Shown: positions 54,236 through 64,000 of the stretch, one piece after another
Layout: every line of letters starts with the position of its first letter
Numbering within the stretch: the stretch's first letter is position 1
Source: JAOUEA01 sp963790335
GTDB taxonomy: Bacteria; Actinomycetota; UBA4738; HRBIN12
Direction: 5' to 3'
Assembly: GCA_963790335.1 (NCBI GenBank)
Contig: CAWBOB010000002.1
Location: forward strand, 186,001-250,000
Length of the DNA stretch: 64,000 bases
Made by a program: the position numbers and the translations under genes
Notes under the pieces: model-generated
The model's database searches: none
What the model saw: the letters and a program-made list of their open reading frames with translations, nothing else
What the model was told of the DNA's origin: nothing

Positions 54236-55137
54236 CCGTCGGGGCTCCGGGCCCGTCGGTCGTCGACGACCCCGCCGCCGGACCCGGCTTCCTGTTGATC
54301 ACCGGCCTCTCGGGCGCCGGTCGCTCCGAGGCCGCGCACTCCCTCGAGGATCTCGGCTACTTCGTCGTCGACAACCTTCCTCCTGCGCTGCTGCCGACGA
54401 TGGCAGAGCTCGTCTCCCGCCCGGGAGGTCCGACCAGGGTGGCGATCGTCGTCGATGCTCGCGGGGGCGTCTTCTTCGGCGAGCTCTCCAAGGCGCTCGA
54501 CGAGCTGAAGCAGCTGCGTGTCGCGTGTCGCATCCTGTTCCTCGAGGCCGCCGACGACGATCTCGTGAACCGCTACGAAGCCACGCGCCGGCGCCATCCG
54601 CTCGCGCCGGCCGATCGCGTGGTCGAGGGCATCCGCAAGGAACGGCTGATGATGGAGAGCCTGCGCGGCGACGCCGACCTCATCATCGACTCGACGGGCC
54701 TCACGCCGCACGGCCTCCGAGACCGCATCCACGATGCGTTCTCCGACGCTCCGCCCGAGCAGGGCCTGCAGGTCTCGATCACCTCGTTCGGCTTCAAGTA
54801 CGGAGCGCCGCGCGATGCCGATCTCGTGCTCGATGTGCGCTTCCTGCCCAACCCGCACTGGATCGATGACCTCCGTCCGCTGCCGGGCACCGACGCCCGT
54901 GTCCGTGACTACGTGCAGGGACAGGATCAATACCGGCTCTTCATGCAGCGCCTCGAGGCCCTCTTGGAGGTCGTGGTTCCGGGCTACGTGGCGGAAGGCA
55001 AGTCCTACCTGACCTGTGCGATCGGCTGCACGGGCGGTCACCATCGCTCGGTGGTCGTCTCCGAAGAGCTCGGAAGGTACTTCGCTGAGCGTGGCATCCC
55101 CGTGACGGTCGCCCACCGCGATCTGGCCCGCACCTGA
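54232..55137 (+). CDS. rapZ: RapZ/YvcJ-family nucleotide-binding protein
   Basis: 301 residues from the GTG overlapping uvrC. The P-loop is GLSGAGRSEAAHSLEDLGYFVVDNLPP, with Arg where many homologues have Lys, as is common in actinobacteria. VDARGGVFF and the C-terminal RapZ domain YLTCAIGCTGGHHRSV are conserved. RapZ controls amino-sugar metabolism by RNA binding in enterobacteria; in Gram-positives YvcJ is a nucleotidase with an unclear role. In most actinobacteria yvcK and whiA follow; here gap follows directly. Confidence 0.94.
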   Translation: MTVGAPGPSVVDDPAAGPGFLLITGLSGAGRSEAAHSLEDLGYFVVDNLPPALLPTMAELVSRPGGPTRVAIVVDARGGVFFGELSKALDELKQLRVACRILFLEAADDDLVNRYEATRRRHPLAPADRVVEGIRKERLMMESLRGDADLIIDSTGLTPHGLRDRIHDAFSDAPPEQGLQVSITSFGFKYGAPRDADLVLDVRFLPNPHWIDDLRPLPGTDARVRDYVQGQDQYRLFMQRLEALLEVVVPGYVAEGKSYLTCAIGCTGGHHRSVVVSEELGRYFAERGIPVTVAHRDLART

Positions 55138-55183
55138 GCACGCCGTGGCCGCTGCCCCGGTGCCGCTGCGCGGCGGTGCTGAC

Positions 55184-55189
55184 TAGGAT
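55184..55189 (+). promoter_or_regulatory. Possible -10 element of the gap-pgk-tpiA operon
   Basis: TAGGAT lies about 36 nt before the gap start, giving a short leader that contains the GAGGAGGAA ribosome binding site. Confidence 0.45.
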
Positions 55190-55225
55190 GCATCCGGATG
55201 CCCAAGGGATCGAGGAGGAACTCCG

Positions 55226-56233
<1,008 letters not shown>

Positions 56234-56263
56234 CCGCCCTCTGAGGATCGTGCGGGGGAAGCG

Positions 56264-57445
56264 GTGACGCTCAGAACGCTCGATGACCTCGGCGACGTGG
56301 CCGGCGCCCGAGTCTTCGTGCGGGCCGACTTCAACGTCCCGCTCGACGATGCGCGCGTCGCCGACGACTCGCGCATCGCCGCCACCGTTCCGACGCTTCG
56401 GGAGCTCCGGGAACGCGGGGCCGAGCTGGTGCTCGGATCGCACCTCGGGCGCCCGAAGGGAACGGTCCGCGACGATCTTCGGCTGGGTCCTGTCGGCGAC
56501 CGCCTCGCCGCGTTGCTGGGGGAGCCGGTCCGCTCGCTCTCGGAGACCACGCCCGCCGAGCTCCCCACCGATCCCGTCGTGCTGCTGGAGAACCTCCGAT
56601 TCGAGCCGGGCGAGGAAGCCGACGACCAGACCTTCGCGGGCAGGTTGGCCGAACTCGCCGACGCCTACGTCGACGACGCCTTCGGCGCTGCGCATCGATC
56701 GCATGCGAGCGTGTCCGCCCTTCCGGAACTGATGCTCGCGAGCGGCCGGGCGGCCGTGGCCGGCCGGCTCATGCAACGCGAGGTCGAGGTGCTCTCACGT
56801 CTGCTGCACGACCCCGCGAGACCCTACGTTGCGATCCTCGGCGGGGCGAAGGTGAGCGACAAGCTCGCGGTGATCGAGTCGCTCATCGACCGCGTCGACG
56901 CCCTGCTGATCGGCGGCGCGATGGCGTTCACGATCATCGGAGCCAACGGTGGTGAGATCGGCGAGAGCCTCTGCGAGCGCGATCGGTTCGACGAGGTCAG
57001 GGCGGCTCAAGAGAAGGCCCGAGAGCGTGGCGTGCTCGTCGAGGTGCCGCACGACGCCGTCGTGGCATCCGAGCTCTCACTGCAGGCAGAGCGGCGCACC
57101 GTGCCGGCCAACGCGATCCCCAGGGGCATGATGGGCCTCGACGTCGGCCCGAAGACGGTCGAGGAGTACGCGCGCATCGTGGCCGACGCGAAGACCATCC
57201 TGTGGAACGGACCGATGGGTGTGTTCGAGCTCGAGCCCTTCAGCGCCGGCACGCGCGGCGTCGCGACCGCGGTGGCGCACGCGCCGGCCTTCACGGTGGT
57301 GGGTGGGGGAGACTCGTTGCTCGCCGTGAAGCGGGCCGGGCTCACCGACGCCTTCGACCACCAGTCCACCGGGGGCGGGGCATCGCTCGAGTTCCTCGAA
57401 GGCCGGGCGCTTCCCGGCATCACCGTGCTGGACGAGAACGGATGA
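56264..57445 (+). CDS. pgk: Phosphoglycerate kinase
   Basis: Transfers phosphate from 1,3-bisphosphoglycerate to ADP, 393 residues. RADFNVPLDD is the N-terminal signature; SHLGRPKG, GAKVSDKLAVIESL and VVGGGDSLLAVKRAG are conserved, with the nucleotide region WNGPMGVFE. The GTG start has GGGGGAAG upstream. It overlaps tpiA by ATGA. Confidence 0.97.
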   Translation: MTLRTLDDLGDVAGARVFVRADFNVPLDDARVADDSRIAATVPTLRELRERGAELVLGSHLGRPKGTVRDDLRLGPVGDRLAALLGEPVRSLSETTPAELPTDPVVLLENLRFEPGEEADDQTFAGRLAELADAYVDDAFGAAHRSHASVSALPELMLASGRAAVAGRLMQREVEVLSRLLHDPARPYVAILGGAKVSDKLAVIESLIDRVDALLIGGAMAFTIIGANGGEIGESLCERDRFDEVRAAQEKARERGVLVEVPHDAVVASELSLQAERRTVPANAIPRGMMGLDVGPKTVEEYARIVADAKTILWNGPMGVFELEPFSAGTRGVATAVAHAPAFTVVGGGDSLLAVKRAGLTDAFDHQSTGGGASLEFLEGRALPGITVLDENG

Positions 57446-58224
57446 CCGGGCCCACCGGCGAGCGGCGGCCGATCATCGCCGCCAACTGGAAGATGCACAA
57501 GACGCACCTCGAAGCCATCCAGGCGGTGCAGAAGCTCAGCTACCTGCTCGACGTCCGAGACACCGAGCGGGTCGAGGTCGTGATCTGTCCGAGCTTCACG
57601 TCGTTGCGCTCGGTCGAGACCCTGATCGACTCCGACACGCTGCCGTTCGGCCTCGGAGCGCAGAACGTCTCGTTCGAAGCGTCGGGCGCGTTCACCGGTG
57701 AGGTCGCGCCGGCCATGCTCGCGGCCCTTCGGGTGGCCTACGTGATCGTGGGGCACTCCGAGCGCCGCCAGCTCTACGGCGAGGACGATCTCGTCGTGAA
57801 CAAGAAGGTGCGGGCCGTCATCGCGAACGGCATGACCCCGATCGTATGCGTGGGGGAGTCCCTCGAGGAACACGACGCCGGCGGCGCAGAGAGCAGGGTC
57901 GCCCAGCAGCTCCGGCGAGGCCTCGACGGCATCGACGCCGAACATGCGGCGTCGATCGTGGTTGCGTACGAGCCCATCTGGGCGATCGGCACCGGCCGCA
58001 ACGCCGAGCCGGCCGACGCGGGCCGCGTGGTCGAGGTCATCCGTGCGACCCTGGCCGAGCGCTTCGACGACGACGTCGCGAGCGCGGTCCGGGTCCAGTA
58101 CGGGGGAAGCGTGAAGCCCGGCAACATCCGGGAGTTCATGGCCCATCCGGAGATCGACGGAGCGTTGGTGGGTGGGGCGAGCCTCGACCCCGAGGATCTG
58201 GCGCTGATCGTGCGGTACCGCTGA
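57442..58224 (+). CDS. tpiA: Triosephosphate isomerase
   Basis: Interconverts dihydroxyacetone phosphate and glyceraldehyde-3-phosphate, 260 residues. NWKMHKT has the catalytic Lys, VGHSERRQ the catalytic His, VAYEPIWAIGTG the catalytic Glu and loop 6, and VQYGGSVKPGN the phosphate site. It is translationally coupled to pgk. Confidence 0.97.
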   Translation: MTGPTGERRPIIAANWKMHKTHLEAIQAVQKLSYLLDVRDTERVEVVICPSFTSLRSVETLIDSDTLPFGLGAQNVSFEASGAFTGEVAPAMLAALRVAYVIVGHSERRQLYGEDDLVVNKKVRAVIANGMTPIVCVGESLEEHDAGGAESRVAQQLRRGLDGIDAEHAASIVVAYEPIWAIGTGRNAEPADAGRVVEVIRATLAERFDDDVASAVRVQYGGSVKPGNIREFMAHPEIDGALVGGASLDPEDLALIVRYR

Positions 58225-58225
58225 G

Positions 58226-59507
58226 ATGAGCTTGCTCTACGTCTGCCTCGACGGGCTCGGCGACGACCCGATCCCTGAGCTCGATCACCGCACCCCGCTC
58301 GAGGCCGCCGACACGCCGAACCTCGATGCGCTCGCCGCTCGGGGGTCCACGGGTACGGTGGTCACGGTCGGCCCAGGCATCGCCCCGGAGTCCGACATCG
58401 GGGTGTTCGGCATCCTGGGGTACGACCCCACCGAGGAGCATCCCGGCCGAGGGGTGCTCGAGGCGCTCGGCATCGGCATGGATCTGCGCGACGGCGACCT
58501 CGCCTACCGGGTCAACTTCGCGACCGCCGACTGGCCCGAGATCATCGATCGTCGGGTGGGACGTGACCTCTCGAGCGAGGAGTCGCACGCGCTTGCCGAC
58601 GAGGTCGATCGAACGCTCCGGCTGACGGGCGCGTCGTTCGATCTCCGGGCCACGATCGAGCATCGAGGGGCGCTCGTGATCCGAACCGACGACGGTGGCG
58701 CGCTCTCCGCCGAGGTCTCGAACACCGACCCGGCGTACGCGAGGCAAGGCAGCCTCGGGGTCGCCCTCGAGACGTTCGAGCCACTGGTGGCCACGGCAGA
58801 GGCGCTCGATCAGACACCTGCGGCCGAGCGCGCCGCGGAGCTCACGAACGAGTTCGTCCGTGGATCCGCGCGCATCCTCGACGCGAGCGAGGTCAACGCT
58901 CGCCGGCGCGCACAGGGGAAGCTGCCCGGCAACCTGATCCTGACGCGCGACGCGGGCGACCACCTCCCGACGCTCGAGCCGATCGAGGCCCGGTTCGGCA
59001 TGCGGTGGGGATGCTTCGTGGAGATGCCGGTCGAGCGCGGCATCTCGATCGCTCTCGGCATGTCGGCCCGTCGATGCACCTCGGCTCGATGCCTCCGGCG
59101 CCGGCCCCGGTGCCGAGGAGCGATACTCGGAGTGGGCGCGCCTCGCGGCCGAGGCTCTCGGCGGGTTCCAAGCCCTCTACGTGCACATCAAGGGGCCCGA
59201 CGTGCCTGCGCACGACGGCCGGGCCGAGGACAAGCGCGACGTCATCGCCGCGATCGACCGGGCGTTCTTCGGGGAGGTGCTGCCCCGTCTCGACACCCGC
59301 ACCATCGTCGCGGTCACCGCCGACCATGCCACCTCGTGCGTGCGGAAGGCGCACACGGCGGATCCTGTGCCGCTCGTCGTGAGCGGCGGTCCGATCACCG
59401 CCGATGGCACGGAGCGCTACGACGAAGCGACGTGCGCTCATGGCGCGTTGGGCCGGCTGCTGGGCCCCCAGATCCTCCGCCGCCTGGCTCCGATGGTGCG
59501 AGGTTGA
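58226..59507 (+). CDS. apgM: 2,3-bisphosphoglycerate-independent phosphoglycerate mutase (archaeal ApgM type), frame broken
   Basis: Alkaline-phosphatase-fold metalloenzyme interconverting 3- and 2-phosphoglycerate. The N-terminus LLYVCLDGLGDDPIPEL...TPLEAADTPNLDALAARG is typical of ApgM, as are ARQGSLGV and LILTRDAGDHLP. An extra C in the run 59067-59069, after GISIALGMSA, shifts the frame to VDAPRLDASGAGPGAEERY. It continues VHIKGPDVPAHDGRAEDK and VTADHATSCVRKAHTADPVPL, which carry metal-binding residues. Corrected length is about 426 residues. It starts 1 nt after the tpiA stop, extending the glycolytic operon by one step. The usual actinobacterial mutase is the cofactor-dependent GpmA type, elsewhere in the genome. 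Confidence 0.85.
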
Positions 59508-59536
59508 AAAGCGAAACCCCAACTCGGCCTCCGTCG

Positions 59537-59542
59537 TATACT
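59537..59542 (+). promoter_or_regulatory. -10 element of the peptide ABC operon
   Basis: TATACT matches the -10 consensus well except at one position and lies 64 nt before the permease GTG. No good -35 is seen. Confidence 0.45.
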
Positions 59543-59606
59543 CCTGCGGGCGTTCAAGTGGTGAGCGATCCGAACGAGCACCGATGGCAGCGAGAAAGAG
59601 GCGGGC

Positions 59607-60608
59607 GTGGCGCAGACCCATCTCGAACCGGAAACCCGGGAGAACCAGGCCCACGAGCAAGCCCCCGTCGAGTCCGAGATCGTCGGCAGGTCTCCCGGTC
59701 AGATCTTCTGGCGACGGTTCCGCAAGGACAGGCTGGCCCTTGTAGGCGTCTTCATCCTCATCCTGATCGTCGCGATCGCCCTTGCGGCGCCCCTGTTCGC
59801 GAAACTCGTCGATCATCCCGTCGGCAAGCAGTTCGTGTTCGAGATGACCACCCCCGGGGGCGTGCCGCTCGGACCCACCCTCAGCAACGAGGCCGGCGTA
59901 TTCCTCTTCGGGGCCGACGGCACGGCCAGAGACCTCTTCGTCCGGGTCATCTACGGGGCCCAGACCTCGCTGATCGTGGCGCTGACCGCGACCGCGATCG
60001 AGCTGGCGCTCGGTGTCACCCTCGGCATCATGGCCGGCTTCTACCGTGGCAAGGTCGACTCCTTCATCTCCGGGCTCACCGACATCTTCTTCGCCCTGCC
60101 GACGCTGCTGCTGATGCTGGGCATCGTCGGGGCATGCGGGGCCCAGCCTCCCGGCCAGGAATGCCTCGGAGGCCTGCTGCAGCCCGGCCGTGGTCTGGTC
60201 GCGTTCGTGATCGGCGTGTTCGGCTGGCCGTACATCGCGCGCATCATCCGGGGCCAGGTGCTGTCGCTCCGCGAGAAGGAGTTCGTCGAAGCCTCGCGGT
60301 CACTCGGAGCCTCGAACCGGCGCATCATGTTCCGCGAGATCCTGCCCAACGTGCTCGCCCCGATCATCGTCTACACGACGCTCATCATCCCGACGAACAT
60401 CCTGATCGAGGCCGCGCTCTCGTTCCTCGGCATCGGCGTGCCACCCTCGATCCCCTCGTGGGGTGCGGCGCTCAACGAGGCCACCTCCTACTACCGGGTG
60501 GCCTGGTGGATGATGGTGTTCCCGGGCATGTTCCTGTTCGCGACGACGCTCGCGTTCAACCTGGTGGGCGACGGGTTGCGCGATGCGTTCGATCCGAAGA
60601 CCGCATGA
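59607..60608 (+). CDS. Peptide/nickel-type ABC permease (DppC/OppC)
   Basis: 333 residues from the GTG at 59607 (AGAGGCGGG upstream). It has a cytoplasmic N-terminus, a first membrane span LALVGVFILILIVAIALAAPLF, a large extracytoplasmic loop, and a core with GTARDLFVRVIYGAQTSLIVAL, FALPTLLLMLGIVG and the coupling loop EFVEASRSLGASNRRIMFREILPN. The order C-permease, binding protein, B-permease, ATPase is less common than the usual receptor-B-C-D-F. Confidence 0.93.
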   Translation: MAQTHLEPETRENQAHEQAPVESEIVGRSPGQIFWRRFRKDRLALVGVFILILIVAIALAAPLFAKLVDHPVGKQFVFEMTTPGGVPLGPTLSNEAGVFLFGADGTARDLFVRVIYGAQTSLIVALTATAIELALGVTLGIMAGFYRGKVDSFISGLTDIFFALPTLLLMLGIVGACGAQPPGQECLGGLLQPGRGLVAFVIGVFGWPYIARIIRGQVLSLREKEFVEASRSLGASNRRIMFREILPNVLAPIIVYTTLIIPTNILIEAALSFLGIGVPPSIPSWGAALNEATSYYRVAWWMMVFPGMFLFATTLAFNLVGDGLRDAFDPKTA

Positions 60609-60645
60609 TATCCGTAGACCCTTGAGAGAGAGACACACAGTCGTA

Positions 60646-60666
60646 GAGCGGTCCAACCGACCGCTC
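60646..60666 (+). terminator. Intercistronic hairpin upstream of the peptide-binding protein gene
   Basis: GAGCGGTC (60646-60653) and GACCGCTC (60659-60666) are perfect complements around CAACC. It lies between the permease stop and the receptor ribosome binding site, with no T-run. Confidence 0.55.
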
Positions 60667-60692
60667 CGGAGCAGAGTCAGAGAGGGGTAACC

Positions 60693-62528
60693 ATGAGCAG
60701 GAAGTTTCGCTTCGGCGCAGTAGTCCTCGCGTTCTCGATCCTCGCGGCAGCATGTGGCGGCGGGGACGGGGAGACGACCGACCCGACCGATCCGGCGGCC
60801 GAGCCCGTCAGTGGTGGCACCCTCAAGGCTGCCTTCGATGGAGGGTCGGACTTCTTCTACGGCATGAACCCGTCGGCCGAGTACTACTCCGTGTCGTGGG
60901 CGTTCCTCCGCTGCTGCCTCACTCGCACCCTGCTGTCGTACCGCGGTACGCCTGCAGACGAGGGCGGCAACGAGCTCCTGCCTGACCTTGCGACGGATCA
61001 GCCGACGATCTCCGACGACGGGCTCACGTACACGTTCACCCTGAAAGACGGCATCATGTTCGGCGATCCTCTGAACCGCGAGATCGTGGCCGAGGACTTC
61101 GTGACGGCCATGAACCGCGTCGCGGACCCTGAGGCTTCGTCCGGAGGCTATTGGTTCTACTACCACGGTGTCGTCGAGGGCTTCGCTGAGGCATACGACG
61201 ACCAGAAGCTCGACGAAGTCAGCGGCATCAAGGCGGTCGACGACAAGACCCTCGAGATCACGTTGGAAGAGCCGATCGGGGCATTCCCGTTCCTGCTCGC
61301 GATGCCGGCGATGGCGCCGATCCCGGAGGAGCTCGCGAAGGCACACCCGAAGGACATCGGGCAGTTCCTGGTCTCCTCAGGTCCGTACCAATGGGAAGGC
61401 ATGGAGGGGCTCGACCTGAACGGCGACACGCCTCCGACCGGCATGGACGTCGGCAAGTCCTACGTGCTCGTGCGCAATCCGGCATGGGACAAGGCAACCG
61501 ACGATCTGCGTCCCGCCTACGTTGACAGCATCGAGATCCAGGTCGGGGGCGAGATCCAGGACCTGCTCGACAAGGTCGAGAAGGGTGTCATCGATCTGTG
61601 CGTGACCTGCCTCGGCACGGCCACCACCTTGCAGACCTACCACGCCGATCCCGCGCTCGAGGAGCGCATCAAGGTCTACCCGAGTGACGGCATCACGTAC
61701 ACGGGTCTCAACGTGTTCCAGCCGCCGATGGATGACATCCACGTGCGCAAGGCCATCAACTGGGTCATCGACCGCGCGGCGCTGCTCCGCCTCATCGGCG
61801 GTCCGGATCAGGGCCAGATCACGAGCCACTTCGTGCCGCCGTCGATGTTGTCGGGGGAGGGTGCTGACTACGACCCGTACGGCAGTGAGGGCGACCGCGG
61901 CGACGTCACCAAGGCCATGGAGGAGATGAAGCAGTCGAAGTACGACACCGACCAGGACGGCATCTGTGATGCCCCTGAGTGCACCTTCGACGCCTTGACC
62001 ATCAGCAACGACGACGACGCGATCAAGACGCTCGAAACGATGGCGGCCAGCATGGAGCAGGTCGGGTTGAGCATCAACATCAAGACGCTCAACTACAACG
62101 CCGTCGTCCAGAAGTGCGCGACGATGGCCGCGCACCAGGCCTTCTGTCAGGCGGCCTGGGGCAAGGACTTCCCGAGCGCGTTCACCTACTTCGACCCGCT
62201 GCTCGACGGCGGCGAGAACGGATCCAACTACGCGTTCGTCGGCACCACCGAGGCCGCGTTGAAAGAGGCAGGATACGAGGTCCCGGCCGACGGCATCCCG
62301 AGCATCTCGGACCAGATCGATGAGTGCTGGTTCATGGATCCTGACGCCGCGAACGCCTGCTGGGCCGAACTCGACCGGTACGTGATGGAGGAGATCGTGC
62401 CGGTCGTTCCGCGCCGGTTCTCCAACAACATCGACATCCTGGGTGAGCGCATCGTGAACTACTCGTTCGATCAGTTCTCCGGGCAGGGGGCGCCCGACCA
62501 CTACTCACTGGTCGAAGGCAGCGAATAG
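60693..62528 (+). CDS. Peptide ABC substrate-binding lipoprotein (OppA/DppA family)
   Basis: 611 residues from the ATG at 60693, with GAGAGGGG upstream. The signal peptide has lipobox ILAAAC (Cys 21). The family 5 receptor features are GGTLKAAFDGG, LATDQPTISDDGLTYTFTLKDGIMF, AEDFVTAMNRVADP and VRKAINWVIDRAALLRLIGG. Seven Cys in the mature domain (including CVTC and CDAPEC) suggest disulfides. It is followed by an 18-bp hairpin before the second permease gene. The ligand could be an oligopeptide or another compound. Confidence 0.93.
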   Translation: MSRKFRFGAVVLAFSILAAACGGGDGETTDPTDPAAEPVSGGTLKAAFDGGSDFFYGMNPSAEYYSVSWAFLRCCLTRTLLSYRGTPADEGGNELLPDLATDQPTISDDGLTYTFTLKDGIMFGDPLNREIVAEDFVTAMNRVADPEASSGGYWFYYHGVVEGFAEAYDDQKLDEVSGIKAVDDKTLEITLEEPIGAFPFLLAMPAMAPIPEELAKAHPKDIGQFLVSSGPYQWEGMEGLDLNGDTPPTGMDVGKSYVLVRNPAWDKATDDLRPAYVDSIEIQVGGEIQDLLDKVEKGVIDLCVTCLGTATTLQTYHADPALEERIKVYPSDGITYTGLNVFQPPMDDIHVRKAINWVIDRAALLRLIGGPDQGQITSHFVPPSMLSGEGADYDPYGSEGDRGDVTKAMEEMKQSKYDTDQDGICDAPECTFDALTISNDDDAIKTLETMAASMEQVGLSINIKTLNYNAVVQKCATMAAHQAFCQAAWGKDFPSAFTYFDPLLDGGENGSNYAFVGTTEAALKEAGYEVPADGIPSISDQIDECWFMDPDAANACWAELDRYVMEEIVPVVPRRFSNNIDILGERIVNYSFDQFSGQGAPDHYSLVEGSE

Positions 62529-62537
62529 CAGAAGGAC

Positions 62538-62577
62538 GATGGACGGGGACGGGCCACTCGGTCCGTTCCCGTTCATC
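62538..62577 (+). terminator. 18-bp RNA hairpin after the peptide-binding protein gene
   Basis: The arm at 62538-62555 (GATGGACGGGGACGGGCC) pairs with 62560-62577 around the loop ACTC. Three positions pair only as G-U, so the hairpin is perfect in RNA from the plus strand but not as a DNA palindrome. It starts 9 nt after the receptor stop and lacks a T-run. Confidence 0.7.
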
Positions 62578-62598
62578 CGAGAGGAAGCCGGGTAGCGA

Positions 62599-63570
62599 AT
62601 GGGGCGATACCTCCTCCGCAGGACGCTGTTCATGCTGCTGGTCCTCTGGGTCATCTCGGTCCTGACCTTCCTGATCTTCGTCAAGCTTCCCCCCGGCGAT
62701 CCTGCCAGACGTCTCGCAGGGCGAGCCGGCACCCCCGAAGTGATCGAGCTGATCCGAGACCGACTTGGACTCAACGACCAGCTCACGACGCAGTACGCCA
62801 GGTTCGCGAAAGGGCTCGTGCCCTGGCCCGGTTTCTGGCTGAACGAAGAGGTCTACTTCTCGTACGCGAACAACGTGCCGGTGAAGAGCGAGATCGTTGA
62901 GCGCGTGCCGGTCACGTTCACGTTGATGGTCGGCGGCGTGGTGCTCTGGCTCCTGATCGGCATCCCCACCGGTATCGTGTCCGCGGTGCGGCGACGGAGC
63001 CTCGCGGACCGAGGGGCGATGTTGTTCGCGCTGATCGGCGTCTCCTTACCCAGTTTCTGGTTGGGCATGGTGATGATCTTCATCTTCTTCTACCAACTCG
63101 GCTGGGCTCCACCGACGGGCCTCGAGATCGGAGCCTCGCTGCCAGAATCGATCTTGCAAGGGAAGTTCATCCTGGCGTGGATCACGGTTGCCGTCACGTC
63201 CGCTGCGTTCTATGCGCGCATGGTTCGGGGCAACATGCTCGAGGTCTTGACGGAGGATTACACCCGCACGGCTCGCGCGAAGGGGCTCAGCGAACGTCGC
63301 GTGATCTACAAGCACGGGCTGCGTGCCGCCCTCACCCCGGTCGTCACGATGCTCGGCCTCGACATCGCGTTCCTCCTGGGTGGAGCGGTCATCACCGAGG
63401 AGGTGTTCGCGCTTCCGGGCCTGGGTGAGTATGCGCTCCAAGCATTGGTCGACACGAACTATCCCGGCGTCATGGCGGTCACGATCATCGGGGCGATCTT
63501 CATCGTCACCGCCAACCTGATCGTGGACGTCGTGTACGCCGCGCTCGACCCCCGGGTACGCTACAGCTAG
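62599..63570 (+). CDS. Peptide/nickel-type ABC permease (DppB/OppB)
   Basis: 323 residues from the ATG at 62599 (GAGAGGAAG upstream). First span TLFMLLVLWVISVLTFLIFV, then KLPPGDPARRL and IRDRLGLNDQL typical of DppB. The core has GVSLPSFWLGMVMIFIFFYQLGW and the coupling loop DYTRTARAKGLSERRVIYKHGLR. The C-terminus ends DVVYAALDPRVRYS, the family signature. Confidence 0.94.
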   Translation: MGRYLLRRTLFMLLVLWVISVLTFLIFVKLPPGDPARRLAGRAGTPEVIELIRDRLGLNDQLTTQYARFAKGLVPWPGFWLNEEVYFSYANNVPVKSEIVERVPVTFTLMVGGVVLWLLIGIPTGIVSAVRRRSLADRGAMLFALIGVSLPSFWLGMVMIFIFFYQLGWAPPTGLEIGASLPESILQGKFILAWITVAVTSAAFYARMVRGNMLEVLTEDYTRTARAKGLSERRVIYKHGLRAALTPVVTMLGLDIAFLLGGAVITEEVFALPGLGEYALQALVDTNYPGVMAVTIIGAIFIVTANLIVDVVYAALDPRVRYS

Positions 63571-63604
63571 CCGTCTGCTCACGAACGCCACGAAAGGAAG
63601 CGTG

Positions 63605-64000
63605 ATGCCGGAGCCGCTGCTCGAGGTCTCCGACCTTCGCGTGACGTTCGACACCGACGACGGCCCTGTGCGAGCGGTCGATGGCGTTTCGTTCACCGTG
63701 ATGGCGGGCGAGACGCTGGGCGTCGTGGGCGAGTCCGGTTCCGGCAAGTCCGTGAGCTCGCTGGCCGTCATGGGCCTGCTCAACCGCACGCAGGCGGACG
63801 TGACCGGCTCGATCGTGTTCAAGGGTCAGGACCTGCTCTCGTTGCCCAACGATGAGATGCGCACGATCCGGGGCAAGCAGATCTCCATGATCTTCCAGGA
63901 TCCGATGACCTCGTTGCACCCGTTCTATCGGGTCGGCGACCAGATCGCCGAGTCGATCATCGAGCACGAGTCGATCTCGAAGGACGCGGCTCACAAGCGC
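63605..64000 (+). CDS. Peptide/nickel-type ABC ATPase (DppD/OppD), truncated by the window end
   Basis: The first 132 residues are visible from the ATG at 63605 (AAAGGAAG upstream). VRAVDGVSFTVMAGETLGVVGESGSGKSVSSLAVMGLL contains Walker A, and ISMIFQDPMTSLHPFYRVGDQI is the Q-loop of the DppD group. The signature and Walker B lie outside the window. Confidence 0.94.
   Translation, partial: MPEPLLEVSDLRVTFDTDDGPVRAVDGVSFTVMAGETLGVVGESGSGKSVSSLAVMGLLNRTQADVTGSIVFKGQDLLSLPNDEMRTIRGKQISMIFQDPMTSLHPFYRVGDQIAESIIEHESISKDAAHKR

Overview
The window is GC-rich DNA from an actinobacterium (Actinomycetota). The evidence is the housekeeping order ileS – dksA-like – lspA – rluD – dnaE – priA-like – trpCBA, then polA – rpsA – coaE – uvrB – uvrA – uvrC – rapZ – gap – pgk – tpiA, together with a T-box leader on ileS, a DUF222/HNH protein under an SOS box of the CGAAC-N4-GTTCG type, frequent GTG starts and many leaderless genes. 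I cannot place it below phylum. Coding density is very high and many neighbours overlap by ATGA or GTGA.

Layout: 1-2.2 kb, ileS (minus, truncated by the window edge) with its T-box leader and promoter. 2.3-7.8 kb, a DksA/TraR protein, LspA, an RluA-family pseudouridine synthase and DnaE. 7.8-11.4 kb, a HisA/PriA-like barrel, TrpC, TrpB and TrpA. 11.5-18.3 kb, a branched-chain amino acid ABC operon (SBP-H-M-G-F) ending in an ornithine cyclodeaminase, then tRNA-Leu(CAA). 18.4-22.5 kb, an orphan receptor-type lipoprotein and a polar amino acid ABC operon. 22.8-24.5 kb, an FTR1 iron permease and a DtxR/MntR regulator (minus). 24.5-31.8 kb, polA, rpsA, coaE, a HAD phosphatase, a DUF2203 protein and a 2-hydroxyacid dehydrogenase. 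31.9-34.5 kb, a second polar amino acid ABC operon. 34.5-37.9 kb, a giant cyclase/ATPase regulator (minus). 38.0-54.2 kb, uvrB, uvrA and uvrC, separated by an SOS-controlled DUF222-HNH gene, a choline-dehydrogenase-like gene, an amidohydrolase, a class V aminotransferase, a small conserved protein, an S9 peptidase and a beta-propeller/cupredoxin lipoprotein. 54.2-59.5 kb, rapZ, gap, pgk, tpiA and an archaeal-type phosphoglycerate mutase. 59.6-64 kb, a peptide ABC operon running off the end.

Functionally this is a heterotroph investing in amino acid and peptide uptake (four ABC systems), with lower glycolysis in one operon, tryptophan synthesis and nucleotide excision repair. Two regulatory styles are visible: leaderless genes with a TANNNT -10 element 6-10 nt before the start (uvrA, uvrB, uvrC, polA, dtxR, priA-like, trpC and others), and Shine-Dalgarno-led operons for transporters and glycolysis.

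The most unusual property is that ten otherwise well-conserved genes (trpC and the cyclodeaminase twice each) are broken by a single extra base. All twelve events are in the same direction, and most can be explained by one extra C or G. The likeliest cause is sequence or assembly error, but it should be resolved before any of these genes is called a pseudogene. Other points of interest are the degenerate catalytic residues of the PriA-like barrel, the altered metal ligands of the DtxR/MntR protein, the D-to-N change in the cyclase, an SOS box inside a consensus promoter, long RNA hairpins after binding-protein genes, and the absence of yvcK-whiA between rapZ and gap.
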